64,000 bases of DNA, from assembly GCF_049116555.1 (NCBI RefSeq), contig NZ_JAGDYT010000006.1, positions 546,693-610,692 of the forward strand, in the 5' to 3' direction. This document shows, piece after piece, positions 31,893 to 40,706 of this stretch (positions are counted from its first letter, which is position 1; the number at the start of each line of letters is the position of its first letter). A program made the translations under genes and the position numbers. The notes under the pieces were generated by a model. That model saw nothing but the letters and a program-made list of their open reading frames with translations, was not told where the DNA came from and made no database searches. Source of the stretch: Maricaulis maris_C. GTDB taxonomy: Bacteria; Pseudomonadota; Alphaproteobacteria; Caulobacterales; Maricaulaceae.

Positions 31893-33130
31893 TCAGACTC
31901 GACCTCTTGCCCGAAACGCTCCAGGGCCAGGTCAGCCGCGGCGCGTCCGATGGCTTCGGCATCCTCGTTTGAAAAGCGGTAATGCACGCCGCCATACAGG
32001 CGTGACATCGACATACGAAGACTGAAGGCGTCGAGATCGGCGATGGCTTCGACCAGATCCGGCGCGTCCTCGGCATAGACATCCACCGTCTCGCCGTCCT
32101 CAAGCGTGAAGGTCGCAGACAGGACCGCCGAAACGGCGGCGCCGTAAGAACAGTGTGCGCACGGGTATTCCGGGTGCCGCGGCGTATTCAGAAGCGGCAT
32201 CCATCCGGCCTCGATTTCCGTGTCATCGCGACCATCCAGATCCGCATTGCGGATGGCCGTCAGCGGGCGCCAGAACTGGAAATGATCCTTCGCCTCACCG
32301 GTCGCGAGGCCTGCATCCGACGTCGCCAGCGACATCAGCGCCATCACGCGCGCGGTATCCAGCATGTCGAGTTCCCTGCGCTCGGCGAGCTGCATGACGA
32401 GCGGTTCCCAGTCCTTCGACACCCAGAAACGGGCCTCGGCACTCTGCTCGGGCGTGCGGATTTCGCTGTCGCGCGCGCCCAGAGTCATGACTTCGTTGAA
32501 ATTGTCGGCCCACGCCTGGCTGTCCAGGGCGGGCGGCCCGTCCGGACGCAGGTCGGTGGACGCCTCCATCAGCCAGGGTTGAACGTTCAGCCCGCCCCGG
32601 AAGTAGGGCAGTTCGGTCGGCACCCATCGGCCAGCCGTCGTAAAGGGGCGATAGGGCGGAACCTCACCTGTCGTCGCTCCGGCCTGGATCATGACCCGGT
32701 CGACCACCGCGTCGGCAATCTGGTGTGCGGCCATCACCGCCGCTTCGCTATGGCCTTCGCTGACTGCATTCAGGCGCGCCTCGATCGCGTCATCAGCACT
32801 GCTGCCATACAAACGCTGCAGCAAGGCCGCCGCGGCGAAGTGAGCGGCGAGGTCCGGGTCGCCCGAAGCCTCTGGCAGGTCATCAAAATAGGGTGTGTAG
32901 CGTTCCTCTACCGCATTGGCAGCACTGAACAATGCCAGATCGAGCGCCGCGCTGGCCCGAAAATGGGCCGGCGTGCGTTCGCCGCCAGCCTCATTGAACT
33001 GGGACGCTACATCGGAGCGGATGTCGCGCCATGCGAACACATCGCTCCAGTCCTCGGCGACAGCAGACGCTCCGACCGCCACCGCAAGCACGCTCGCGGA
33101 CACAAATTGCAGACTGTTGATCTTGATCAT
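31889..33130 (-). CDS. Vanadium-dependent haloperoxidase / PAP2-like secreted protein
   Basis: A 413-residue secreted protein (signal peptide to about SAVAED) of the vanadium haloperoxidase-like PAP2 superfamily. Recognisable elements: the Lys-Arg motif KDHFQFWRPLTAIRNAD, the HPEYPCAHCSYGAAVSAV motif, and the C-terminal SRLYGGVHYRFSNEDAEAIGRAAADLAL with the vanadate-binding histidine. The central motif normally reads SGH; here it is CAH, so the Ser/Gly are replaced while the acid-base His remains. It may be a phosphatase or a haloperoxidase. Family-level assignment is firm, activity is not. Confidence 0.8.
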   Translation of the reverse strand: MIKINSLQFVSASVLAVAVGASAVAEDWSDVFAWRDIRSDVASQFNEAGGERTPAHFRASAALDLALFSAANAVEERYTPYFDDLPEASGDPDLAAHFAAAALLQRLYGSSADDAIEARLNAVSEGHSEAAVMAAHQIADAVVDRVMIQAGATTGEVPPYRPFTTAGRWVPTELPYFRGGLNVQPWLMEASTDLRPDGPPALDSQAWADNFNEVMTLGARDSEIRTPEQSAEARFWVSKDWEPLVMQLAERRELDMLDTARVMALMSLATSDAGLATGEAKDHFQFWRPLTAIRNADLDGRDDTEIEAGWMPLLNTPRHPEYPCAHCSYGAAVSAVLSATFTLEDGETVDVYAEDAPDLVEAIADLDAFSLRMSMSRLYGGVHYRFSNEDAEAIGRAAADLALERFGQEVESD

Positions 33131-33216
33131 GATTCCCCCCAGAGCTGATCTCTGTGGTAAACCCTAGAGCGCGATCGCGGACCTGTCACACAAATATGGT
33201 CAGGCCGCCAAGGACA

Positions 33217-33906
33217 TCACGCATTCACGTCGAAGGCATAGCCGGCGGAGCGGACAGTACGGATCGGATCACGCTCTTCCTTGGTGTTGAGCGCCTTGCG
33301 CAAACGTCCCACATGGACGTCGACGGTCCGCGCCTCGACATAAACGTCAGACCCCCAGACCGCGTCGAGCAATTGCTCGCGTGAGAAGACGCGACCGGGA
33401 TGCTGCATGAGATAGTCCAGCAGCCGGAACTCGGTCGGTCCGAGGTGAATTTCCCGGTCCGCGCGCCGGACCCGGTGAGCGACCCGGTCCATGCTGATGT
33501 CGCCAGCCTCGATGACGTCCCCCGCAAGCCCCGGCCGGATTCGGCGCAGGACGGCACGGATGCGGGCGAAAAGCTCGGTCATGGAAAAGGGTTTGACGAC
33601 ATAGTCGTCTGCGCCGGTATCCAGGCCGCGGACACGATCGGTTTCCTCACCCCGTGCGGTCAGCATGATGATCGGCACATTGGCGGTTTCCTGGCGGCCG
33701 CGCAGACGGCGACAGACTTCGATGCCGGAGACTTTCGGCAGCATCCAGTCGACCAGGACCAGATCCGGTGTCGACTCCTCAGCCTGTATCAGGGCCTCTT
33801 CGCCATCGCGGGCAACCGAAACCGAATACCCCTCCTTCTCCAGATTGTACTGAAGCAGGGTGGCCAGGGCATCTTCATCTTCAACGACAAGGACTTGCGG
33901 ATTCAT
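33217..33906 (-). CDS. phoB: Phosphate regulon response regulator PhoB
   Basis: A 229-residue OmpR/PhoB-type regulator. The receiver domain has acidic residues E9-D10, phospho-acceptor D53 in LVLVDWMLPKVSG, and conserved Thr/Lys (LTARGEE, VVKPFS). The winged-helix domain ends with DAVWGSDVYVEARTVDVHVGR, then RLRKALN, the PhoB recognition region. It activates phosphate-starvation genes when phosphorylated by PhoR. Last gene of the phoR-pstCAB-phoU-phoB cluster, 33 bp after phoU. Confidence 0.95.
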   Translation of the reverse strand: MNPQVLVVEDEDALATLLQYNLEKEGYSVSVARDGEEALIQAEESTPDLVLVDWMLPKVSGIEVCRRLRGRQETANVPIIMLTARGEETDRVRGLDTGADDYVVKPFSMTELFARIRAVLRRIRPGLAGDVIEAGDISMDRVAHRVRRADREIHLGPTEFRLLDYLMQHPGRVFSREQLLDAVWGSDVYVEARTVDVHVGRLRKALNTKEERDPIRTVRSAGYAFDVNA

Positions 33907-33939
33907 CGATTGGCTCCGGGCTATCGATCACAAACAGAG

Positions 33940-34623
33940 TCAGTGCGGTCCGTCTTCCACCAGCGGAGAGGCGGTCACCATGAAATGAACGGCTTCGGCA
34001 ATATTGGTCGCGTGGTCGCCGATGCGTTCGAGATTCTTGGCCACGAAGAGGATGTGGACACCCGGTCCGACAAGACCGGAATCCTCGGTCATCGACATCA
34101 GCATCTCGCGCACCAGCGTATTGTAGCGCTCATCGACCTCGTCATCAGAATGCCAGACCCGGACGGCGGGCTCGACATCGGCCGAGGACAGGGCGTCGAG
34201 GACCTCACTCAATTGCTTGATCACAATGGCGCCCAGACGTTCGACCTGCTGGGTCAGCGGCATCGGCGCATACCCCGCAAGGTCGCCGGCCCGATAGGCA
34301 ATATTCTTGGCCAGATCCCCGACCCGCTCGAGATCGGTGGCGATCTTGAGTGCGGAGATGGTCATGCGCAGATCCGTCGCCAGCGGCTGGCGCAGGGCGA
34401 AAAGGCGCAGGACACGCTTCTCGATATCGACCTGCAGCGCATTGACCTGGGCTTCGCGCGCCTTGATGTCGGCCTTCATGCTGGCATCACGCCTGACAAC
34501 CGCCGAGATCGACTTCTCGAGCTGCGTCTCGACGAGTCCGCCCATCCGGGCCAGATCGTCGGAGAGCTGATCGAGTTCCTCGCCATAGGCGGTGACGATG
34601 TGGGCAGTTCTGGAAAGCGCCAT
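33940..34623 (-). CDS. phoU: Phosphate signalling protein PhoU
   Basis: A 227-residue all-helical protein of two three-helix bundles. The two metal-binding motifs of the family are present: DLERVGDLAKNIAYR in the first repeat and NLERIGDHATNIAEAV in the second. PhoU links the Pst transporter to PhoR, keeping the regulon off when phosphate is ample. Start at MALSRTAHIV, 33 bp after pstB. Cytosolic, membrane-associated through PstB/PhoR. Confidence 0.96.
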   Translation of the reverse strand: MALSRTAHIVTAYGEELDQLSDDLARMGGLVETQLEKSISAVVRRDASMKADIKAREAQVNALQVDIEKRVLRLFALRQPLATDLRMTISALKIATDLERVGDLAKNIAYRAGDLAGYAPMPLTQQVERLGAIVIKQLSEVLDALSSADVEPAVRVWHSDDEVDERYNTLVREMLMSMTEDSGLVGPGVHILFVAKNLERIGDHATNIAEAVHFMVTASPLVEDGPH

Positions 34624-34655
34624 TGACTGGCCCTCCTCTCGATAAACGCGATGGC

Positions 34656-35447
34656 CTAGCCGAAGCGTCCGGTGATGTAGTCCTGCGTGCGGGTGTCGCG
34701 CGGATTGGTGAAGATGTCTTCGGTCGACCCGTATTCGACCAGATGGCCCATGTGGAAGAAGGCCGTGTGCTGCGAAACCCGGGCCGCCTGCTGCATCGAG
34801 TGGGTTACAATGATGATGCAGTAATTCTCGCGCAGCTCGTCGATCAGCTCCTCGATCCGCGCGGTCGCGATCGGATCCAGGGCCGAACACGGCTCATCCA
34901 TCAGGATGACTTCCGGATTGACCGCGATGGCACGGGCGATCACGAGGCGTTGCTGCTGGCCACCGGACAGACCGGTGCCGGGGTGGTTGAGCCGGTCGGA
35001 TACCTCGTCCCAGAGCCCCGCCTTGCGCAGGGCGTTTTCGACAATCTCGTCCAGCTCCGGACGCGTCAGGGCGAGGCCATGAATGCGCGGGCCATAGGCG
35101 ACATTGTCATAGATCGACTTGGGGAAGGGATTGGGTTTCTGGAACACCATCCCGACGCTGGCGCGCAGCACCACCGGGTCGATCGTCTTGTCGTTGATTT
35201 CCTGACCATCGATTGTCAGGGAACCACCGACGACGGCGCCATCAATCGTGTCATTCATCCGGTTGAGGCAGCGCAGGAAGGTCGACTTGCCGCAGCCCGA
35301 CGGGCCAATGAAGGCCGTGACCGAACGGTCCGGAATGTCGATCGAGACATCATGCAGCGCCTGTTTGCCGGAATAGCTCACCGTCACCTTGCGTGCGGTG
35401 ACCTTGATCGGCAGATCAGCGGGTGGATTGAGAGGGGTATCGGTCAT
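34656..35447 (-). CDS. pstB: Phosphate ABC transporter ATP-binding protein PstB
   Basis: A 263-residue ABC ATPase that powers phosphate import through PstC-PstA. Motifs: Walker A GPSGCGKST, Q-loop VFQKPNPFPKS (typical PstB), signature LSGGQQQR, Walker B VILMDEPCSALDP, and the H-loop IIVTHSMQQAARV. The start chosen (MTDTPLNPP) lies four bases after the pstA stop; an upstream in-frame ATG lies inside pstA. Translationally close-packed with pstA and phoU. Confidence 0.97.
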   Translation of the reverse strand: MTDTPLNPPADLPIKVTARKVTVSYSGKQALHDVSIDIPDRSVTAFIGPSGCGKSTFLRCLNRMNDTIDGAVVGGSLTIDGQEINDKTIDPVVLRASVGMVFQKPNPFPKSIYDNVAYGPRIHGLALTRPELDEIVENALRKAGLWDEVSDRLNHPGTGLSGGQQQRLVIARAIAVNPEVILMDEPCSALDPIATARIEELIDELRENYCIIIVTHSMQQAARVSQHTAFFHMGHLVEYGSTEDIFTNPRDTRTQDYITGRFG

Positions 35448-35451
35448 GAAA

Positions 35452-37194
35452 CTACCATCTCCGCTCGAAGCGACGGCGCAGATAGATGGCCAGGGCATTG
35501 AAGCCGATCATCAGCGCGAGAAGAACAAGGATTGCGGCGGCGGTGCGAGCCTGGAACGCCCGTTCAGCACCATCCGACCACAGGAAAATCTGGACCGGCA
35601 TCACGGTTGCCGGCTCGGTAAAGCCTTCCAGCCCCAGCGTCGGCGCATCGGCAATGAAGGCCACCATGCCGATCATCAGCAGCGGCGCTGTCTCACCCAT
35701 GGCCTGGGCCAGGCCGATAATGGCACCGGTCAGGATACCCGGGGCAGCGAGCGGCAGGACGTGATGGAAAACGGTCTGCGTCCGTGAGGCCCCGACAGCC
35801 AGCGCCGCCTCGCGGATGGATTGCGGCACCGCCTTGAGCGCCGCGCGTGTGGCGATGATCACCGTTGGCAGCGTCATCAGCGACAGGACAAGACCCCCGA
35901 CCAGCGGTGCCGAGCGCGGCAGGCCGAAAGCATTGATGAAAACCGCGAGACCAAGCAGGCCGAAGACAATCGACGGCACGGCGGCGAGATTGTTGATATT
36001 GACCTCGATCAGCGCGGTAAACCGGTTCTTCGGGGCATATTCTTCAAGGTAGAGCGCGGTGAAGACACCGATCGGCACCGAGATGATGATGGTGATGATC
36101 ATCGTCAGGATGGAGCCGTACAGCGCACCTTTCACACCGGCCAGCTCGGGTTCCCGGCTGTCGGCATTGGCGAAAAGATAGGTATTGAAGGCCGCACTGA
36201 TCGCCCCGCGTGCTTCCAGGGCCCGCGTCCAGACAATCAACTGATCAGACACGCGGCGACGTTCGGCCGGCGTATCGATCACCTGGAGCGACCAATTGCT
36301 TTCGCCCTCAATGGCTTCACTGCCGAGCAGGAAGCGCCCCGTGCCGCCCGCGCCATTGCGCGCCAGATCGGTCAGGAGGACCGTGCGGCCATCGCTTTCA
36401 ACCAGAATGCTCGGCAGGCTGCCATCGAGCTCAATCGGCCCGGCCTCCGTCTCGAGCCTGGCGCGGATGTCAGCGGCCTGGCGCCGGTTGAGCTCGGCGT
36501 CATAGAGCATGTCTTCAGCTTGGGTGCCGCTCAGCCCTTCCGCCCGTTCGGCCAGCATGTCCGCGTCGACTTCCAGCAAGGTGGCGCGCGCGCGAAGTGT
36601 GCGGGCGACTTCCGACGCCAGGTCGCGGAAATCAGTGGCGCTGGAACGGACGATGACGCCATCGTCCGAAACGTCCAGGCTGAGCGTGCCTTGCGGCTCG
36701 AAACTGCGCTCGTCGACCAGCATTCCCTTGAGATAGAGATCGAGATCATCGGCCAGCGGCATGGTGAAACGGTGCTGCGTCCCGATCAGGGTCGGATCCT
36801 CGAGCACCTCATCCATCAGTCGGGTGGCGTTAAGCGCGGTATAAAGGCTGAACAGATTGCGGAGATCGCGACGGCCCGTCACCTCCGGGAATTCGGTACG
36901 GACAGCGTTTTGCAGGATCCGGCTATAGCTGCCCCGACGCAAAGACTCCTCGCTGCGCTCGCCCGACGGATCAACAAGCGCCTCGTCGAGATCCACGGTC
37001 AGGTGCAGCTGGTTGGCCGAAAAGGCCGGCAGGCCCCCGCTGACAATGGAGCTCAGCAGAAGGATCAGAATGCCGACGGCCGCGGCGACGGCGGCCAGGC
37101 CTGCGGCGCGGAAGCGCGACTCCGCACGATAGCGCGAGCCGAGATTCTTGCTGACGGCGATCCGGATCGGCGAGATGTCGGGCGTATCAGTCAT
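35452..37194 (-). CDS. pstA: Phosphate ABC transporter permease PstA, extended form
   Basis: A 580-residue permease, about twice the length of E. coli PstA. The C-terminal ~290 residues hold the canonical BPD transmembrane domain (GSILTMIITIIISVPIGVFTA, LYLEEYAP, and the EAA loop IREAALAVGASRTQTVFHHVLPLA). The N-terminal half has one membrane helix (about 30-50) and a large predicted periplasmic region (about 55-340) with charged helices. The extension is characteristic of alphaproteobacterial PstA and its role is unknown. Its ATG lies inside the end of pstC (8-base overlap). Confidence 0.93.
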   Translation of the reverse strand: MTDTPDISPIRIAVSKNLGSRYRAESRFRAAGLAAVAAAVGILILLLSSIVSGGLPAFSANQLHLTVDLDEALVDPSGERSEESLRRGSYSRILQNAVRTEFPEVTGRRDLRNLFSLYTALNATRLMDEVLEDPTLIGTQHRFTMPLADDLDLYLKGMLVDERSFEPQGTLSLDVSDDGVIVRSSATDFRDLASEVARTLRARATLLEVDADMLAERAEGLSGTQAEDMLYDAELNRRQAADIRARLETEAGPIELDGSLPSILVESDGRTVLLTDLARNGAGGTGRFLLGSEAIEGESNWSLQVIDTPAERRRVSDQLIVWTRALEARGAISAAFNTYLFANADSREPELAGVKGALYGSILTMIITIIISVPIGVFTALYLEEYAPKNRFTALIEVNINNLAAVPSIVFGLLGLAVFINAFGLPRSAPLVGGLVLSLMTLPTVIIATRAALKAVPQSIREAALAVGASRTQTVFHHVLPLAAPGILTGAIIGLAQAMGETAPLLMIGMVAFIADAPTLGLEGFTEPATVMPVQIFLWSDGAERAFQARTAAAILVLLALMIGFNALAIYLRRRFERRW

Positions 37195-38887
37195 ATTTTT
37201 CCCGGTATCTTTGCACAACGCGCAGGGCGATGACGTTCATCACCAGGGTGATGACGAAGAGGACCAGGCCCAGCGCGAAGGCGGACAGGGTCTTGGGACT
37301 GTCGAATTCCTGGTCGCCGGTCAGCAGCATCACGATCTGAACCGTGATCGTGGTGACCGATTCCAGCGGATTGGCGGTCAGGTTGGCGCCCTGCCCGGCT
37401 GCCATGACAACGATCATGGTCTCGCCGACAGCGCGTGACACGGCCAGCAGGATGGAACCGACAATACCCGGCAAGGCGGCCGGAATAATGACGCGCCCGA
37501 TTGTCTCCGACTTGGTCGCGCCCATGGCGTAGGACCCGTCGCGCAGGGATTGCGGCACGGAATTGATCACGTCATCACTGAGCGAGGAGATGAAGGGGAT
37601 GATCATCACGCCCATGACCAGACCCGCCGACAGCGCACTCTGGGTCACGACGTCTTCAATTCCGATCATGGCGAAGAAGCCGCGAATGGCCGGGCCGACG
37701 GTGAGCAGGGCAAAGAAGCCGTAGACCACGGTCGGCACACCCGCGAGAATTTCCAGGACCGGCTTGGCGGTCAGGCGGAAACGGGGGCCGGCGTACTCCG
37801 ACAGATAGATGGCCGACAGCAGGCCGATCGGAACCGCAACAATCATCGCAATCACGGTGATCATCGCCGTTCCGGCGAAGAGCGGCACAGCGCCAAAGGC
37901 GCCGGATTGACCAACCTGGTCGGCACGCAGGGCAATCTGCGGCGACCATTGCAGGCCGAACAGGAAGTCGGTCAGCGGCACGGTCGAGAAGAAGCGCAGG
38001 CTCTCGAAGAGCAGGGAGAAAACGATCCCGACCGTGGTCATGATGGCGATAACCGAGGACAGGAAGAGCATGGCCGTGACCAGGCTCTCGACATGATTGC
38101 GCGCGCGGAAGGCGGCAGCGATCTGGCTCCGGGTCCGGATCAGCCCGCCCAGGGCGATGACAATGGCGATTCCGGCGACCAGATTGCGCAGCTGGCTGGC
38201 ATGACGGCGCATGATCGAAGCCGCCGCATCCAGTTCGGGACTGGCGCGGCTGGCGAGCCCATCCGTCGCGATCCGGCGGGCATCTGCCAGGAAGAGCTGA
38301 CGCCGCTCGCGCGGCGAATGCATGAGTTCGAATCCGGCCAGCGCCCGGATCGGCGCTGCGGACGCGACCGCTTCGTCCAGAACGGCATCGCGCAGGATAG
38401 TGCGCCGATCGAGGCGAACTTCTTCAGCGGTCGCCAGCTGATTGACCAGATCGGTGTATTCGCTTTGCAGCGCCTCCAGGCGCGCCGGGTCCCGGTCACT
38501 GCCTCTGGCGCTGCGCAAATCGGCCATGTTCTCCGCGGCACTGTCGGATCGCTCGCGCAGCACGGCGAGGGCCTCCAACACGGCCAGGGTCTCGGGATCG
38601 GCGGCCAGCGCCTCCTCGAAACTCGCGGTCAGTTCGGCAGCATCACGGCGCAATTCCGATGCGGTCAGGCGATCGATCAGGCTGGTGCCGAAGATGCCGA
38701 AAAACGCGAGCAGGATGAAAGCCGGCAGGCCGGTCCAGATGGCGACATAATATCCGTGATAATTCGGCAGGGAGTGCAGACGTGCGGTCGCCCCGGACAC
38801 GGCGGAAATCGCCCGTGACCGACCGACATAGAAGCCGCCGGCCAGCATCACGATGATCGCAAGTGCGACTATGGCGATAATGGACAT
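37187..38887 (-). CDS. pstC: Phosphate ABC transporter permease PstC, extended form
   Basis: A 566-residue permease. The C-terminal part carries the BPD domain: GTAMITVIAMIVAVPIGLLSA, IYLSEYAGP, and EAA-type LRDGSYAMGATKSETIGRVIIPAALPG. The N-terminal ~280 residues add extra membrane helices (MSIIAIVALAIIVML; YHGYYVAIWTGLPAFILLAFF) and a coiled, charged periplasmic segment (about 70-200, ASELRRDAAELTASFEEALA). It forms the inner-membrane channel with PstA; the phosphate-binding PstS is not encoded in this window. Confidence 0.93.
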   Translation of the reverse strand: MSIIAIVALAIIVMLAGGFYVGRSRAISAVSGATARLHSLPNYHGYYVAIWTGLPAFILLAFFGIFGTSLIDRLTASELRRDAAELTASFEEALAADPETLAVLEALAVLRERSDSAAENMADLRSARGSDRDPARLEALQSEYTDLVNQLATAEEVRLDRRTILRDAVLDEAVASAAPIRALAGFELMHSPRERRQLFLADARRIATDGLASRASPELDAAASIMRRHASQLRNLVAGIAIVIALGGLIRTRSQIAAAFRARNHVESLVTAMLFLSSVIAIMTTVGIVFSLLFESLRFFSTVPLTDFLFGLQWSPQIALRADQVGQSGAFGAVPLFAGTAMITVIAMIVAVPIGLLSAIYLSEYAGPRFRLTAKPVLEILAGVPTVVYGFFALLTVGPAIRGFFAMIGIEDVVTQSALSAGLVMGVMIIPFISSLSDDVINSVPQSLRDGSYAMGATKSETIGRVIIPAALPGIVGSILLAVSRAVGETMIVVMAAGQGANLTANPLESVTTITVQIVMLLTGDQEFDSPKTLSAFALGLVLFVITLVMNVIALRVVQRYREKYD

Positions 38888-39046
38888 GCAATTCCCCTCG
38901 GCTCGCCGATCGGTGGTCCGTTTCCCTATGCACCGAGTCGTTTCCGATGCCCGCTGCGAGCCCCGTTTATGACAAGCGGGCTACAGTTTTGTGACAACGA
39001 CCGGCTTGCCTGCAGGGAATATCGACATGCCTGGGCAACCCTCTGA

Positions 39047-40432
39047 TTAATCGGTATTTTTTCGAGAAGATTCCGGCATGGGCAGATATACACTGAAGAT
39101 TGAACCCGCGCCCGGGAGGCTCTCGACGGTGAAACCGCCGCGATGCCGGGTGATGATATGCTTGACGATGGCGAGACCGAGGCCGGTTCCCTCCCGGGGG
39201 CCGCTCTTCTGACCATCCACGCGGTAGAAGCGTTCGGACAGGCGCGGCAAATTGCGGCGCTCAATGCCCTGGCCACCGTCACGAATTCGGACGGCCACAA
39301 AGTGGTCGCCAGGCTCGGAGGCCGGCGCCGCGAGGGTCAGGCGACTGGCCTCGGGGCCGAGCGTCAGGCCGGGACGCTCCGCCTGGTCACGACCGAGATG
39401 GCCTGACAAGCGGATCTCGACCGTCGACCCGGCACCGGAATACTTGATCGCATTCTCGACCAGATTCATCACGACTTCGAGCAATTGGTCACGGTCACCA
39501 ATCGCGAGGGCCGGTTCGATCTGCAAGTCGAGCTCGATCGATTTCTCGCTGATCTGTGGTCGCAGGACATCCACCACATCATCAATGATCGCGCCCAGGT
39601 CTGCCGTACTGTTGGGCGGGACATGTTCGTCCATCTCGACCCGCGACAGCGAGAGGAGATCATTGATCAGACGTTGCATGCGCTCGGTCTGATCGAACAT
39701 GATCGCCAGGAAGCGAGCGCGTGCGTCCGGGTCGTCCTTGGCGTGCCCGCGCAGCGTTTCGATAAAGCCGGCGAGCGAGGCCAGCGGTGTCCGCAGCTCA
39801 TGGCTGGCATTGGCGAGGAAGTCGGCCCGCATGCGATCCGCGCGCTTGATTGACGTCTCGTCGGACAGGACCAGCATGGCGCGCCAGGGCATGGATGGAT
39901 CCCGCTGCGAGGCCAGCGGTGCAACATGGGCGCGGACATGACTCTCGACCGGCGACATTATCGAGTATTCGACCGGGGCCACGGTCTGACCGCGCAGGGC
40001 TGCACTGACCGCCTCCAGAACCAGCGGCTGGCGCAGGACCGCTGACAAATGTCCGGTCACCGCGTCAAGACCGAGAAACTCGCGCGCGGCCGGATTGGCA
40101 ATCTCGATCCGCCCGCCCGCACCGACCAGGAGCACGGGAATGGGCAGGTTTTCGAGCATCACCTTGGCGCGTTGCGCCTCATCTGCCTCTTCGCTGTCGC
40201 GCGCCAGCAGTGCCTGGTTTCCAGAAGCAGGATTGAGCGTAGTGCTGACGGTCAGGTAATAGAATGTGGACAGGGCAGCGATCGTCGCAATGGCCACGAC
40301 CGTTTCCAGGAAGCCCAGCTCGCCAAACAGCCAGAACAGCACGAGCACCATGCTGCCCAGTGCCGCAACGGCGGCAGTGTCACGTCGCCGGATGCGGATC
40401 AACGGCGCGTCGGAAGCCCTTTTATTGCTCAA
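39047..40432 (-). CDS. phoR: Phosphate regulon sensor histidine kinase PhoR
   Basis: A 461-residue kinase: two membrane helices near the N-terminus (about 23-62), a PAS domain (PIPVLLVGAGGRIEIANPAA), the dimerisation H-box FLANASHELRTPLASL with H211 as phosphorylation site, and the ATPase domain (N-box VMNLVENAIKYS, DGGQGI, GTGLGLAIVKHI). It phosphorylates PhoB under phosphate limitation. The start is a TTG (a TAA lies two codons upstream in frame and the next Met is at residue 28). Begins the phosphate operon, divergent from the RND efflux operon. Confidence 0.95.
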   Translation of the reverse strand: MSNKRASDAPLIRIRRRDTAAVAALGSMVLVLFWLFGELGFLETVVAIATIAALSTFYYLTVSTTLNPASGNQALLARDSEEADEAQRAKVMLENLPIPVLLVGAGGRIEIANPAAREFLGLDAVTGHLSAVLRQPLVLEAVSAALRGQTVAPVEYSIMSPVESHVRAHVAPLASQRDPSMPWRAMLVLSDETSIKRADRMRADFLANASHELRTPLASLAGFIETLRGHAKDDPDARARFLAIMFDQTERMQRLINDLLSLSRVEMDEHVPPNSTADLGAIIDDVVDVLRPQISEKSIELDLQIEPALAIGDRDQLLEVVMNLVENAIKYSGAGSTVEIRLSGHLGRDQAERPGLTLGPEASRLTLAAPASEPGDHFVAVRIRDGGQGIERRNLPRLSERFYRVDGQKSGPREGTGLGLAIVKHIITRHRGGFTVESLPGAGSIFSVYLPMPESSRKNTD

Positions 40433-40640
40433 GTTTTAGTCGCTTTCAGGCCGATCTTGGGTCATGAAGCCGCCAACCGGGCCGGGGCCAGTGTCTCAGC
40501 TACACGCCATCTAGCCCGATTTGCATCCAAATGACGAGCCTGCGGCATCTAAACCGTGATGACAGGCCCGGTACATCACGAATTTCGAGAGAGTTTTCAT
40601 GCCATTCGCTAATCATTTAGTGTTTTTCGATAAAAATCTG

Positions 40641-40668
40641 TTGACTTTCGCTATGCCCTTTCTAGGAT
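40641..40668 (+). promoter_or_regulatory. Predicted promoter of the RND efflux operon
   Basis: TTGACT (40641-40646) and TAGGAT (40663-40668) with a 16-base spacer form a reasonable sigma70-type promoter, placing the start of transcription near 40675 and about 30 bases before the first gene. The surrounding stretch is AT-rich. Confidence 0.5.
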
Positions 40669-40706
40669 GCCGGTCTAATCAGGATCAAGACGTGCGGGGA
40701 CAACGC

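Noticed and set aside
35821..38818. Long plus-strand frames (470 and 422 codons) across pstA and pstC
   Set aside because: Antisense shadows of the phosphate transport genes, with His/Arg/Gln-rich low-complexity translations.
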